From the NCBI GenBank assembly GCA_028819575.1, contig JAPPLB010000079.1:1-64000 (forward strand): DNA of 64,000 nucleotides, read 5' to 3'. Made by a program: the position numbers and the translations under genes. Below, piece by piece: positions 1-7,754 of this stretch (position 1 is the stretch's first letter; every line of letters starts with the position of its first letter). Origin of the DNA: Bryobacterales bacterium. Lineage in GTDB: Bacteria > Acidobacteriota > Terriglobia > Bryobacterales > UBA6623. The notes beneath the pieces were generated by a model. It did no database searches. It was not told the origin of the DNA and saw only the letters and a list, made by a program, of their open reading frames with translations.

Positions 1-55
1 GAAGCCCTGGCGGTCGTATCGTGTGCTTCGACCGTCGGGTGGTGAGAAATGCAGG
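1..55. mobile_element. MITE family 1, copy A (right end only, cut by window edge)
   Basis: The first 55 bases match the right part of a short repeat found five more times in this window. They end in the terminal inverted repeat GTGGTGAGAAATGCA (39-53) plus GG. The left end lies outside the window. It ends directly upstream of the histidine leader, so its end may contribute promoter bases or the leader start codon. Confidence 0.8.
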
Positions 56-68
56 ATGGTCCTATACT
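40..68 (+). promoter_or_regulatory. Possible promoter for the his operon leader
   Basis: TATACT at 63-68 resembles a sigma-70 -10 box. With 17-bp spacing the -35 position is TGGTGA (40-45), a poor match that lies inside the end of the repeat element. Transcription would start near 75, only a few bases before the ATG at 79. A promoter further upstream, off the window, is equally possible. Confidence 0.3.
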
Positions 69-78
69 GAAACTTCGA

Positions 79-159
79 ATGCGTTTCGAGCGGCATCACC
101 GGCATCATCACTACGCCCATGCAAGGCGCAGCGGCCGGCGGCTGCGCGGAAAACGGTAA
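79..159 (+). CDS. hisL: Histidine operon leader peptide (His-rich, 26 residues)
   Basis: This short reading frame has six histidine codons in nine (residues 6, 7, 9, 10, 11 and 14, HHRHHHYAH) and ends in TAA at 157-159. It lies before a hairpin, a terminator and the first his gene, as expected of an attenuation leader peptide. When charged tRNA-His is scarce, ribosomes should stall over about 94-120 and change the folding of the RNA downstream. An in-frame ATG at 49, inside the end of the repeat element, would make the peptide ten residues longer. Neither start has a strong ribosome-binding site. The function is inferred from codon content and position; no similarity search was possible. Confidence 0.75.
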   Translation: MRFERHHRHHHYAHARRSGRRLRGKR

Positions 160-218
160 ACGCCCAACTTTTCCGAGACCCGAAGCCCGCCGGCATCGCG
201 CCGAGCGGGTTTTTTATT
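126..218 (+). promoter_or_regulatory. Histidine attenuator: hairpin, antiterminator and terminator
   Basis: Three mutually exclusive pairings can be read directly. First, GCGCAGC (126-132) pairs perfectly with GCTGCGC (141-147). Second, GCCGGCGG (134-141) is perfectly complementary to CCGCCGGC (187-194), which gives an antiterminator. Third, CCCGC (186-190) and CGGC (191-194) pair with GCGGG (205-209) and GCCG (200-203). That last stem is followed by TTTTTTATTTATT, a Rho-independent terminator. A ribosome stalled on the His codons would cover the arm at 126-132 and free 134-141 to disrupt the terminator. The terminator is about 20 bases before hisI. Confidence 0.75.
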
Positions 219-237
219 TATTGAAGAAAGGCGCAAC

Positions 238-612
238 ATGGAAGTGAACTTTTCGAAAACGAACGGGCTGGTGCCGGCAGTGATTCAAGACGCGGCTGAC
301 AGCACGGTCCTGATGGTCGGTTTCATGAACCAGGAAGCCCTGGACCTGACGCGCGAAACCGGCCGAGTGACGTTCTACAGCCGATCGCGAGACAAGCTCT
401 GGACGAAGGGCGAGACCTCAGGCCACTACCTGTTGACGAAGGAAATCCTGGTCGATTGCGACGAAGACACGCTGGTCATCAAGGTCGAGGCGCGAGGTCC
501 GGGCGTTTGCCATAATGGCTTTAGAAGTTGCTTCTATCGCCGTTGGGAAGGCGGTGAGTGGAAGCAGGTCGACCAGCCGGCTTACGATCCCGCCTCGGTT
601 TACAAGTCGTAG
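238..612 (+). CDS. hisI: Phosphoribosyl-AMP cyclohydrolase
   Basis: Opens the adenine ring of phosphoribosyl-AMP, the third step of histidine synthesis, in the cytoplasm. The 124-residue protein is the stand-alone cyclohydrolase, with no HisE pyrophosphohydrolase fused. The metal-binding signature is visible as DCDEDT (about residues 79-84) and CHNGFRSCF (about 96-104), whose Cys residues and Asp cluster bind Zn/Mg in this family. GAAAGG precedes the ATG at suitable spacing. It is the first structural gene after the attenuator, an unusual lead gene for a his operon. hisG and hisE are not in the window and must lie elsewhere. Confidence 0.95.
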   Translation: MEVNFSKTNGLVPAVIQDAADSTVLMVGFMNQEALDLTRETGRVTFYSRSRDKLWTKGETSGHYLLTKEILVDCDEDTLVIKVEARGPGVCHNGFRSCFYRRWEGGEWKQVDQPAYDPASVYKS

Positions 613-629
613 TTTCTTCCGGGCATCCC

Positions 630-1892
630 ATGCTGAAGATCATCGGGAGCACTGACGAGCCTGCTCTGGAGCGGTTGTTGAAGCGGCGTCAGACGCGTTG
701 GGACCGCGCCGAGGCAACGGTGACACCGATTCTGGAGGCCGTCCGCAAACGCGGCGACCGGGCTCTTCTGGAGTACGCTCGCAAGTTCGACGGGCTCGAA
801 AGAGCATCACTTCGCATCCCGGCTGCCGAGCTGACCTCTGCAGAAAAGGAACTTCCCAAAGACTTGCGGCGAGCCATCCAGACGGCCTCGCGTCAAATCC
901 GGCGGTTTGCCGAACTACAGAAGCCGCGCAGTTGGACGAAGTCCATCGGCGGAGCGAAGCTTGGCCAGATCGTTCGTCCCTTGTCCTCCGTGGCCGCGTA
1001 CGTTCCCGGCGGGCGCTACCCTCTGCCCTCGACGCTGATGATGACGATCATCCCGGCCCAGGTGGCGGATGTGCCCATCGTGTCCGTCGCATCGCCTGGA
1101 CCCTCGCCCGCGACGCTGGGCGTCGCCGGCCACCTTGGCGTGTCGAACTTCTTCCACATGGGCGGTGCGCAGGCCATCGCCGCATTCGCCTTCGGAACGG
1201 AATCCGTGCCTCGCGCCGAACGCATCGTCGGGCCCGGCAACATCTACGTCGCGGCGGCGAAGAAGCTGCTCGCCGGGAGCGTTGGAATCGACTTTCTTGC
1301 GGGCCCAACGGAGATTCTTTTAATCGCTCCCAAGGAGGCCACAAAGAAAGACGCCCGGGGCCTCGCCGCCGACATGCTTGCACAAGCCGAGCACGATGTA
1401 GACGCGAGCGCCGTGTTACTAACGACTTCGAAGCGTCTTGCCCGATGGGTTGCGGCGGAGGTCTTTCGGCAACTCGAAACACTGACTACGCGTGCCGTCG
1501 CATCCAAATCCATCGCACGTAACAGCGCCGTCATTGTGGTTTCGTCCTCCGACGAGGCGATGGAACTCGCAAATCGCTTCGCCCCGGAGCATCTTTCCGT
1601 TCCCGACGCCTCATGGCTGGACAGTATCAAGAACGCCGGCAGCATCTTCGTCGGGAGCTGGAGTCCTGAGGCGGCCGGTGACTACGCATCCGGCCCGAAT
1701 CACGTTCTGCCGACCGGAGGAGGCGCCACCCTGCGCGGTGGTCTGTCAGTGTTGGACTACGTAAAGATCATCTCCGTTCAGGAGTTGAACGAGAAGAGCC
1801 TGCGCGCCCTTGCACCGGCAATCACGACACTGGCGCGCACCGAGGGTCTGGAAGCCCATGCTCGATCAATTGAGGCGCGTCTCGATGGCTGA
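630..1892 (+). CDS. hisD: Histidinol dehydrogenase
   Basis: Catalyses the last two NAD-dependent oxidations, L-histidinol to L-histidine. The start was set at ATG 630 (MLKIIGS); an earlier in-frame ATG at 558 would overlap hisI deeply and adds residues unlike the family. The 420-residue length is typical. Visible family blocks are the FLAGPTEI segment, AQAEHD, and RFAPEHLSV, which carries the catalytic Glu-His pair. GPNHVLPTGG near the C-terminus is also conserved. Its stop overlaps the hisC start by 8 bases, suggesting translational coupling. Confidence 0.95.
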   Translation: MLKIIGSTDEPALERLLKRRQTRWDRAEATVTPILEAVRKRGDRALLEYARKFDGLERASLRIPAAELTSAEKELPKDLRRAIQTASRQIRRFAELQKPRSWTKSIGGAKLGQIVRPLSSVAAYVPGGRYPLPSTLMMTIIPAQVADVPIVSVASPGPSPATLGVAGHLGVSNFFHMGGAQAIAAFAFGTESVPRAERIVGPGNIYVAAAKKLLAGSVGIDFLAGPTEILLIAPKEATKKDARGLAADMLAQAEHDVDASAVLLTTSKRLARWVAAEVFRQLETLTTRAVASKSIARNSAVIVVSSSDEAMELANRFAPEHLSVPDASWLDSIKNAGSIFVGSWSPEAAGDYASGPNHVLPTGGGATLRGGLSVLDYVKIISVQELNEKSLRALAPAITTLARTEGLEAHARSIEARLDG

Positions 1893-2970
1893 CACAACCC
1901 TGACGGTGCGGCCGCAACCACGCGAAGCCATCGTGCGGATGGCCCCCTACCACCCTCCCACGAGCGGACGGCGCGGCAAGTTGCGTCTCGACTTCAACGA
2001 AAACACTGCCGGCTGCTCGCCGCGTGTGGTGGCGTTGCTGAAGCGGATTGCCGAACCTGACTTTTTTGCGATCTACCCCGAATACACCGAAGCGTCTCCA
2101 AAAATCGCGGAGTGGCTGGGACTCGGCCCCGATCAACTGCTTCTCACGAACGGCACCGACGAGGCGATCCAATGCCTCATCAACACCTACGTCGATTCAG
2201 GCGACGAGGTCCTCATCACGTGGCCGACGTATGCGATGTACCAGTTCTATGCCGAACTCGCCGGAGCGACTCCCCGGCGGGCGCCGTACCTGCTTCCGGA
2301 CCTGACATTCCCTCTCGAGGAGCTTCTGGACAGCATCTCCGAACGCACGAGCGCGATCCTTCTCGCCAATCCGAACAACCCCACCGGAGGAGCGATCGGC
2401 ATCACCGAAATCGAGCAGATCCTCGATCGGGCCGGAGAAGCGGTGGTGCTAATCGATGAAGCGTACTTCGAGTTCTACAATGTCACGGCGCTCGACCTGC
2501 TCGAGAGCCATCCAAACCTTTTTGTGAGCCGCACCTTCTCCAAGGTCTACGGCATGGCCGGATTCCGCATCGGCTGTCTGCTATCACAGGCTGAAAACGT
2601 CGCTACCGTCGCCAAAGGGCAGTCACCCTACAGCGTGAATTCGCTAGCCGCGGCTTGCTCTCTGGAGGCGATTGACGACCAGGAGTACATCAACAACTAC
2701 GTCACCGAGGCGCTCGCAGCGCGGCAAGTTCTCGCAGCCGGCCTCTCCGATCTCGGAATCAAGCACTTTCACAGCGAAGCGAATTTTGTCCTGGCGCGGT
2801 TCGGGGACCGCTCGAAGGCTGTCTGCGACCGGTTGCGCGAGCAGGGCATCCTGATACGCGACCGCAGCCACGAGATTCCCGGAACAGCCCGGATCACCGC
2901 CGGAAGGCGCGACCAAGCTGAGAAACTGCTCGAAGAGCTAAAGCAGATCCTGACCGACATTACAGGTTGA
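1885..2970 (+). CDS. hisC: Histidinol-phosphate aminotransferase
   Basis: A PLP-dependent class I/II aminotransferase that converts imidazole-acetol phosphate to histidinol phosphate with glutamate as donor. The start at ATG 1885 (MADTTLTV) overlaps the end of hisD and gives 361 residues, normal for HisC. The N-terminal LDFNENTAG motif binds substrate in this family, LIDEAYFEF holds the PLP-contacting Asp and Tyr, and [16 protein letters not shown] contains the Schiff-base lysine. Its place between hisD and hisB supports HisC over other aminotransferases of the same fold. Confidence 0.93.
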   Translation: MADTTLTVRPQPREAIVRMAPYHPPTSGRRGKLRLDFNENTAGCSPRVVALLKRIAEPDFFAIYPEYTEASPKIAEWLGLGPDQLLLTNGTDEAIQCLINTYVDSGDEVLITWPTYAMYQFYAELAGATPRRAPYLLPDLTFPLEELLDSISERTSAILLANPNNPTGGAIGITEIEQILDRAGEAVVLIDEAYFEFYNVTALDLLESHPNLFVSRTFSKVYGMAGFRIGCLLSQAENVATVAKGQSPYSVNSLAAACSLEAIDDQEYINNYVTEALAARQVLAAGLSDLGIKHFHSEANFVLARFGDRSKAVCDRLREQGILIRDRSHEIPGTARITAGRRDQAEKLLEELKQILTDITG

Positions 2971-2977
2971 GCGCATC

Positions 2978-3577
2978 ATGAAAAAAGCTTCCATCGTCAG
3001 GAATACCAAGGAAACGCAGATCCGAGGCCAACTGCGCATCACGGGGAAAGGCGAGTACAACGTCTCGACGGGAATCCATTTCTTCGACCACATGCTCGAG
3101 TTGTTCGCCAGGCATGGCGGCTTCGATCTCGATCTCGAGGCTAGCGGCGACCTCAACGTTGACCAGCACCACACCGTCGAAGACACAGGGATCGTGCTCG
3201 GCCAATGCTTCTCAAAAGCTCTCGGAGATCGAGTCGGCATCAACCGCGCCGGCTACTTCGTGATGCCGATGGACGAGTCCCTGGCCGTCGTTGCGGTCGA
3301 TCTCAGCGGGCGCCCGGCGCTGGTCTATCACGCGCCCACGCGTTTCCGTCTCGTCGGCGATTTGCAAACCGAGCTGCTGCATGACTTCTTCGACGGTTTC
3401 GTGAACCACTGCGGCTGCAACCTGCACGCCCGCGTGCTGTACGGACGATCGAACCATCACAAGATCGAAGGACTGTTCAAGTGTTTCGCGCGGGCCATGC
3501 GCTTTGCCTGCTCGACGGACGAACGGCTGAAAGACCAGCTCCCGAGCACCAAGGGATTGCTGGAGGTGAAAGCGTAG
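2978..3577 (+). CDS. hisB: Imidazoleglycerol-phosphate dehydratase
   Basis: Dehydrates imidazole-glycerol phosphate to imidazole-acetol phosphate, using Mn ions. The 199-residue protein is the monofunctional dehydratase without the histidinol-phosphatase domain of enterobacteria. The two pseudo-repeats each carry the metal-binding signature: [10 protein letters not shown] near residue 66 and [10 protein letters not shown] near residue 155. Only seven bases separate it from hisC. The histidinol-phosphate phosphatase must be encoded elsewhere. Confidence 0.95.
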   Translation: MKKASIVRNTKETQIRGQLRITGKGEYNVSTGIHFFDHMLELFARHGGFDLDLEASGDLNVDQHHTVEDTGIVLGQCFSKALGDRVGINRAGYFVMPMDESLAVVAVDLSGRPALVYHAPTRFRLVGDLQTELLHDFFDGFVNHCGCNLHARVLYGRSNHHKIEGLFKCFARAMRFACSTDERLKDQLPSTKGLLEVKA

Positions 3578-3581
3578 CTCC

Positions 3582-4184
3582 ATGATCGCCATCTTTGACT
3601 ACGGTGCCGGCAACCTTCGGTCCGTCGAGAATGCCCTCGACGCGATCGAAGTGAAGTATGAGATCGTCAACGACGCCGAAGGCTTGGCCCGGGCCGAGCG
3701 GATCATCCTGCCCGGGGTCGGCCACTTCGGACAGTTGATCCGGTCGCTCGACTCGCTCGGTGTTCGCGAAGCCTTCAAGGAACGCATCTCCGCCGGCGTG
3801 CCTTTTCTCGGCATCTGCTTGGGACTGCACGCCCTGTTCGAGCGCAGCGAAGAAGCACCGGAACTCGACGGCCTTGGCGTCTATCCCGGTGAAGTCAAGC
3901 GGTTCCCCAAGGACGCACGCGTGCCTCACATGGGTTGGAACGAACTGGAATCGCAGGGCAGTCCGCGGCTGCTCGCCAACCTCCCGTCCCGGCCTTACGT
4001 CTATTTCGCACACAGTTACTACGTGCCCGAAGAGATAGGCAGTGACAATTCAGCCGCCTTATGCGAATACGGCGTTCGCTACACGGCGGCCCTGGAAGCC
4101 GGAAACGTGTTCGGCGTGCAGTTCCACCCCGAAAAGTCCGGCTCGGTCGGCCAGCAGATTGTCCGTAACTTCCTCGCATGCTAG
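3582..4184 (+). CDS. hisH: Imidazole glycerol phosphate synthase, glutaminase subunit
   Basis: A class I glutamine amidotransferase that releases ammonia from glutamine and channels it to HisF. The N-terminal [14 protein letters not shown] is the HisH signature. The nucleophilic Cys lies in GICLGLH (about residue 79), and the catalytic His-Glu pair in QFHPEKSG near the C-terminus. The length is 200 residues. The stop overlaps the hisF start by seven bases, in line with the 1:1 complex the two proteins form. Confidence 0.95.
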   Translation: MIAIFDYGAGNLRSVENALDAIEVKYEIVNDAEGLARAERIILPGVGHFGQLIRSLDSLGVREAFKERISAGVPFLGICLGLHALFERSEEAPELDGLGVYPGEVKRFPKDARVPHMGWNELESQGSPRLLANLPSRPYVYFAHSYYVPEEIGSDNSAALCEYGVRYTAALEAGNVFGVQFHPEKSGSVGQQIVRNFLAC

Positions 4185-4942
4185 CGAAGCGCATCATTCC
4201 CTGCCTGGACGTCAAAGCGGGGCGCGTTGTCAAAGGCGTCAACTTCGTCGAGCTGCGCGACGCGGGCGATCCGGTCGAGTTGGCCAACGTCTATAACCGC
4301 GACGGAGCGGACGAGCTGGTCTTCCTCGACATCACCGCCTCCAGCGACCGCCGGGAAATCATGAAAGACGTCGTCGAGCGGACCGCCCGGCAGGTCTTCA
4401 TTCCGCTCACGGTAGGCGGCGGCATCCGCTGCGTCTCAGACGCCCGGGACATCCTGGTCGTCGGCGCGGACAAGGTATCGGTCAACACCGCCGCTGTCGA
4501 GCGCCCAGAGTTGATCACCGAACTCTCCGAGGAGTTCGGCGCGCAGGCGGTCGTTCTCGCCATAGACGCTCGCCGCAACGGTCCCAGCCACTGGAATGTC
4601 TACACCTATGGAGGCCGCAAAGACACGGGTATCGACGCCGTTGAGTGGGCCGCTCGCGGCGAAGGGCTCGGCGCCGGTGAAATACTGCTCACGTCGATGG
4701 ACCGTGACGGCACTCAAGTCGGCTTTGACTGCGACCTTACCCGCGCCATCTCCCGGAACACGCAAATCCCGGTCATCGCGAGCGGCGGGGGCGGCCGGCC
4801 ACAGGATTTCATTAACGTACTCGACGATGGAGAGGCCGACGCCGCATTGGCTGCGTCGATCTTCCATTATGGGACGCACACCGTCATCGGTCTCAAGCAG
4901 ACGCTCAAGCAACATGGCGTCGTGGTGCGTACGACGGGCTAG
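4178..4942 (+). CDS. hisF: Imidazole glycerol phosphate synthase, cyclase subunit
   Basis: A (beta/alpha)8 barrel that uses ammonia from HisH to close the imidazole ring and release [21 protein letters not shown] at the N-terminus holds the first catalytic Asp, and [15 protein letters not shown] holds the second. The phosphate-binding segments VGGGIR and ASGGGG are present in each half-barrel. The 254-residue length is standard. It is separated from hisA by 141 bases, whereas the earlier his genes overlap or nearly touch. Confidence 0.95.
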   Translation: MLAKRIIPCLDVKAGRVVKGVNFVELRDAGDPVELANVYNRDGADELVFLDITASSDRREIMKDVVERTARQVFIPLTVGGGIRCVSDARDILVVGADKVSVNTAAVERPELITELSEEFGAQAVVLAIDARRNGPSHWNVYTYGGRKDTGIDAVEWAARGEGLGAGEILLTSMDRDGTQVGFDCDLTRAISRNTQIPVIASGGGGRPQDFINVLDDGEADAALAASIFHYGTHTVIGLKQTLKQHGVVVRTTG

Positions 4943-5083
4943 ATCGACCGTGCCACTCTACGGCTACTCTCTTGAAAGGGCAGTCCGCTGGTTCACGATC
5001 GAAGAACTTGACTCCAGAAGCTGGAATATTCCGGAATCATTCCAATTCCATAGCCGGCAAGCGAAGAGCCGTCTCACAACTCC
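4943..5083. other. hisF-hisA spacer with GGAAT/ATTCC half-sites
   Basis: This is the only sizeable gap in the his operon. It contains the palindrome GGAATATTCC (5023-5032), followed at once by GGAATCATTCC (5033-5043) and a further ATTCC. That pattern is unlike the GC-rich surroundings and could be a protein-binding site or a processing hairpin. No promoter with both boxes was found. Confidence 0.3.
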
Positions 5084-5809
5084 ATGATCATTCCCTGCAT
5101 CGATCTGATGGGCGGCAAAGTTGTCCAATTGATCCAAGGACGCGAAAAGGCGCTGGAAGGCGAGTCGCCCGAAGTGATGCTCGAAAAGTTCGCGGCCTTC
5201 CCCGAGATTCAGGTGATTGATCTCGATGCGGCGATGGGCAGGGGGTCGAACAACGACATCGTTCTGAAGTTGGCATGCAGCGCTGTCGTGCGGGTGGGCG
5301 GCGGTGTCCGGTCGGTCGAGCGGGCCCGTGAACTCGTCGAAGCCGGCGCCTCCAAGGTGATCATCGGTACTTCCGCTTTTGATGCAAACGGCGTCCGACA
5401 TGACTTCCTGAGGGAAGTCAGCCGGGAGATCGGGAAGGATCGGCTCCTATCCGCACTTGATTCAAAAAACGGGCATATCGTCGTCAAGGGCTGGCAAGAG
5501 GCCACTTCATGGCGGGCGGAAGAGGTCATTGACCAACTCGAACCCTATAGTGTGGGATTCCTCTGTACCTACGTCGACAAAGAGGGGATGCTGCAGGGGA
5601 CTGACCTCGATTGGTATCGCCGTCTCCGCCTCGCCACGCGGCTGGAGTTGACCGCCGCCGGAGGCATTACCACCATCGAAGAGATCAAATCGCTCGACGA
5701 ACTCTCAATCCACGCAGCACTGGGAATGGCGATCTACACCGGACGTCTGGATCTCGGCGAATTGACAGACCTGCAAAATCAAAGCTCCCGTGGATGCACG
5801 GGAGCCTGA
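5084..5809 (+). CDS. hisA: Phosphoribosylformimino-AICAR-phosphate isomerase
   Basis: An Amadori isomerase of histidine synthesis and a (beta/alpha)8 barrel related to HisF. The N-terminal MIIPCIDLMGGKVVQL carries the first catalytic Asp, and YVDKEGMLQGTDLDW carries the second acidic region. VGGGVRS and AAGGITT are the two phosphate-binding loops. The length is 241 residues. The last eight codons overlap a hairpin that acts as terminator for the convergent dksA gene. HisA follows hisF instead of the common hisH-hisA-hisF order. Confidence 0.93.
   Translation: MIIPCIDLMGGKVVQLIQGREKALEGESPEVMLEKFAAFPEIQVIDLDAAMGRGSNNDIVLKLACSAVVRVGGGVRSVERARELVEAGASKVIIGTSAFDANGVRHDFLREVSREIGKDRLLSALDSKNGHIVVKGWQEATSWRAEEVIDQLEPYSVGFLCTYVDKEGMLQGTDLDWYRRLRLATRLELTAAGGITTIEEIKSLDELSIHAALGMAIYTGRLDLGELTDLQNQSSRGCTGA
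5777..5805 (-). terminator. Rho-independent terminator of dksA inside the 3' end of hisA
   Basis: Perfect 9-bp stem (5784-5792 with 5797-5805) and 4-base loop. Read on the minus strand, it is followed by TTTGATTTT (5783-5775), the expected U-rich tail. On the plus strand there is no T-run, so it mainly serves the minus-strand dksA gene although it lies in hisA coding sequence. Confidence 0.7.
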
Positions 5810-5850
5810 TATCATCCTTCGGCGTCGCCACCACTCGTGAAACGAGTGAT

Positions 5851-6261
5851 CTAGTAGGAGTAAGAGCGTTCCCGGCGACGACGCTCCTGCGGCTCTTCCG
5901 ACAGTTCTTCCTGGCACGTCACGCAATAAAGCGCCCACGGAACCGCCTGGAGCCGCTTGATAGAAATCGGATCGTTGCACTCGGGGCAAATCCCGTATCC
6001 ACCGTCATCGACCCGGACCAGTGCCTCCTCGATCTCGCGAAGCAACATCACATCAATGTTGTTGCGGTTGAGAAAAATCCATTCCTCATGGCTCTGCACG
6101 GGAAGATCCTCCAAGGCGGGAGGGTCCTCACCGCGGTCGAGAGCCTTAGCGGCTTTTGACGAGCCCAAGCTGGTTTGTATTTCCTCCGCTTTGGCTTCCA
6201 ATACGGTACGAAACTGCTTGATCTGAGCCTTTGTCACTCCGTTCGTCGTTCCCTTAGTCAT
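5851..6261 (-). CDS. dksA: DksA/TraR-family zinc-finger regulator
   Basis: Proteins of this family enter the RNA polymerase secondary channel and, usually with ppGpp, adjust promoter activity. The 136-residue protein has a helical N-terminal half (about residues 8-75) that would form the coiled coil. GYGICPECNDPIS follows, and CVTCQEE completes the four-Cys zinc finger (two CxxC pairs). An acidic RVDDGG tip precedes the finger. GGGGAGAG sits just upstream of the ATG. The long leader and its promoter are listed separately. A Rel/Spo protein at 41726 could supply its partner ppGpp. DksA and the shorter TraR-like relatives cannot be fully separated from sequence alone. Confidence 0.85.
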   Translation of the reverse strand: MTKGTTNGVTKAQIKQFRTVLEAKAEEIQTSLGSSKAAKALDRGEDPPALEDLPVQSHEEWIFLNRNNIDVMLLREIEEALVRVDDGGYGICPECNDPISIKRLQAVPWALYCVTCQEELSEEPQERRRRERSYSY

Positions 6262-6556
6262 TTTTCACTCTCCCCGTTCTCAGTTAATCCGGTCCGACGG
6301 GCTAATCAGTCCATGGACGGTTCGATTCAGGTCTTGTTAGACCCCACACGAACCCATTGGGTTTCAGTTTCCTCCACACGAATGACCAAGTCGCTTGCGA
6401 GGCCGCACCCGCGCGGGAAACAACTGAACCTACAACAGGGCCAGTCGTCGGATGACTACCGCCTATTTACGTCGACACCGGAAAACCTGATTCAAAAACC
6501 TACTGAAGCCGCGGGATCACCCGTCTGACCCGGCGACAGTGCGGGAATTTCCTCCG

Positions 6557-6585
6557 ATTATACGTACGAAGCCGCTTTTTGGCAA
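6557..6585 (-). promoter_or_regulatory. Sigma-70-type promoter for dksA
   Basis: On the minus strand TTGCCA (6585-6580) is separated by exactly 17 bases from a perfect TATAAT (6562-6557). Initiation would be near 6550, giving dksA a leader of roughly 290 bases. It is the best promoter match seen in the window. Confidence 0.6.
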
Positions 6586-7067
6586 GGAAAAAATGCACAC
6601 CCAATGCACACTCGTTGCCAAGTGGCCTCGCGGTCAGCAGTACTGACAGACTGCGACACCCACCTCTACCAATACCCAGCAAGATTTTATCACATGCTGT
6701 CAAGTACCTTTTGGCTCAGTTGACGTCAACCCCAGACAATAATGTCCGCTTTTGAGAAGTGGTCAAGGGTGGCAAAGCCCCTCAACCCTTGGAAAAGGCA
6801 GGGACTTTCAGAAAGACTCGGGATGCCGGGTGGGAATTGCGGAACCGTCGCTTCACGCTGTTTCGCAGCGGTGCGCTGTGCTGGCGCTGTGCTGCTGGCA
6901 ACGGGCTTTCATTCATGCTGAAACCTTGCTCGAAGGTACCCACGAATCGGAATAGCTCGTGATGGTAGATGCCAGCGGTTAGCCGATCATCACAGAGTGG
7001 AGATTCGGATACTCGATGCCTCGTGGAGGCAAGACCCCAAAGCCCGGCATCTCGTGACAGATCCATC
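6586..7067. other. Gene-free stretch upstream of the dksA promoter
   Basis: No convincing gene on either strand. It contains the palindrome TTGACGTCAA (6720-6729) and a hairpin with CAAGGGT/ACCCTTG arms near 6764-6795. The longest open frames have no recognisable motif or ribosome-binding site. It may be a decayed mobile element or an unrecognised RNA. Confidence 0.3.
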
Positions 7068-7754
7068 TTAGCGGGTGCCTCTCAGGCGGTAGAGCTTCAT
7101 CTTCAACTCCGTGTAAAACACAGAATCCAGAGGCCGCTTCAAGGAAAACCGGTAAACCGACGGACGGCGCACGAAGGACTCACTCCCGCCCAGGGCATGC
7201 ACCTCAAATCGGTAGGGGTCAGAAGACCACACGGCCGCAACGTCACGGTCCAGCCGCCATTTCCGTGATTCTCCAGGCGCCTCGGTCGAATACATGATCC
7301 ACTGCGGAGTGAAGTAGAGCGTTCCCTGGGATCCTTTGAACAGCCTGACCTGCTTGGCGGGAATCGCCAGCTCGGTCCCGGGGGGTTCACTCACAACCCG
7401 GTCTGTCGCAGGTTTCCCGATACGCGCGACAACCTTTTGGTAGAGCTCGTCGGAAAGCGTACCGTTGAGGAGAACGAAGCGGTACCAGCGGTCCCGCCCA
7501 AGGCGCGCCATCGAATCGCTATAGCTCTGGATCGCCAGCTCGGTCGGACTCACCCGGTCAAGGTGCTGCACGTTCTCAAAGCTCCATTCCAGCACTGGTC
7601 TGGTCTCCTTTTCGGGCTGGAATCTGATGCCCTCTTCATGAAAGCTGAGGGTACCGTCCACATCCGGCCTAACGGCCTTCGTCCACTTGGCCTCGAACGA
7701 GGTCTCCGCCCATGCGAGCGGCAAGGCGAGGAGTAGTAATGTCAGCAGCTTCAC
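7068..7754 (-). CDS. Secreted protein of unknown function linked to Cus efflux
   Basis: I do not recognise this family. The start is placed at GTG 7754, which overlaps the cusA stop as GTGA, a typical coupled junction; longer frames would overlap cusA. This gives 228 residues with a clear signal peptide (VKLLTLLLLALPLAWA, cleavage near residue 16). The mature part has alternating hydrophobic and charged segments rich in Trp, Tyr and Phe and no Cys, suggesting a beta-rich periplasmic domain. Being last in the cusCBA operon it may help metal export or sensing, but that is inference from position only. Confidence 0.7.
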   Translation of the reverse strand: MKLLTLLLLALPLAWAETSFEAKWTKAVRPDVDGTLSFHEEGIRFQPEKETRPVLEWSFENVQHLDRVSPTELAIQSYSDSMARLGRDRWYRFVLLNGTLSDELYQKVVARIGKPATDRVVSEPPGTELAIPAKQVRLFKGSQGTLYFTPQWIMYSTEAPGESRKWRLDRDVAAVWSSDPYRFEVHALGGSESFVRRPSVYRFSLKRPLDSVFYTELKMKLYRLRGTR

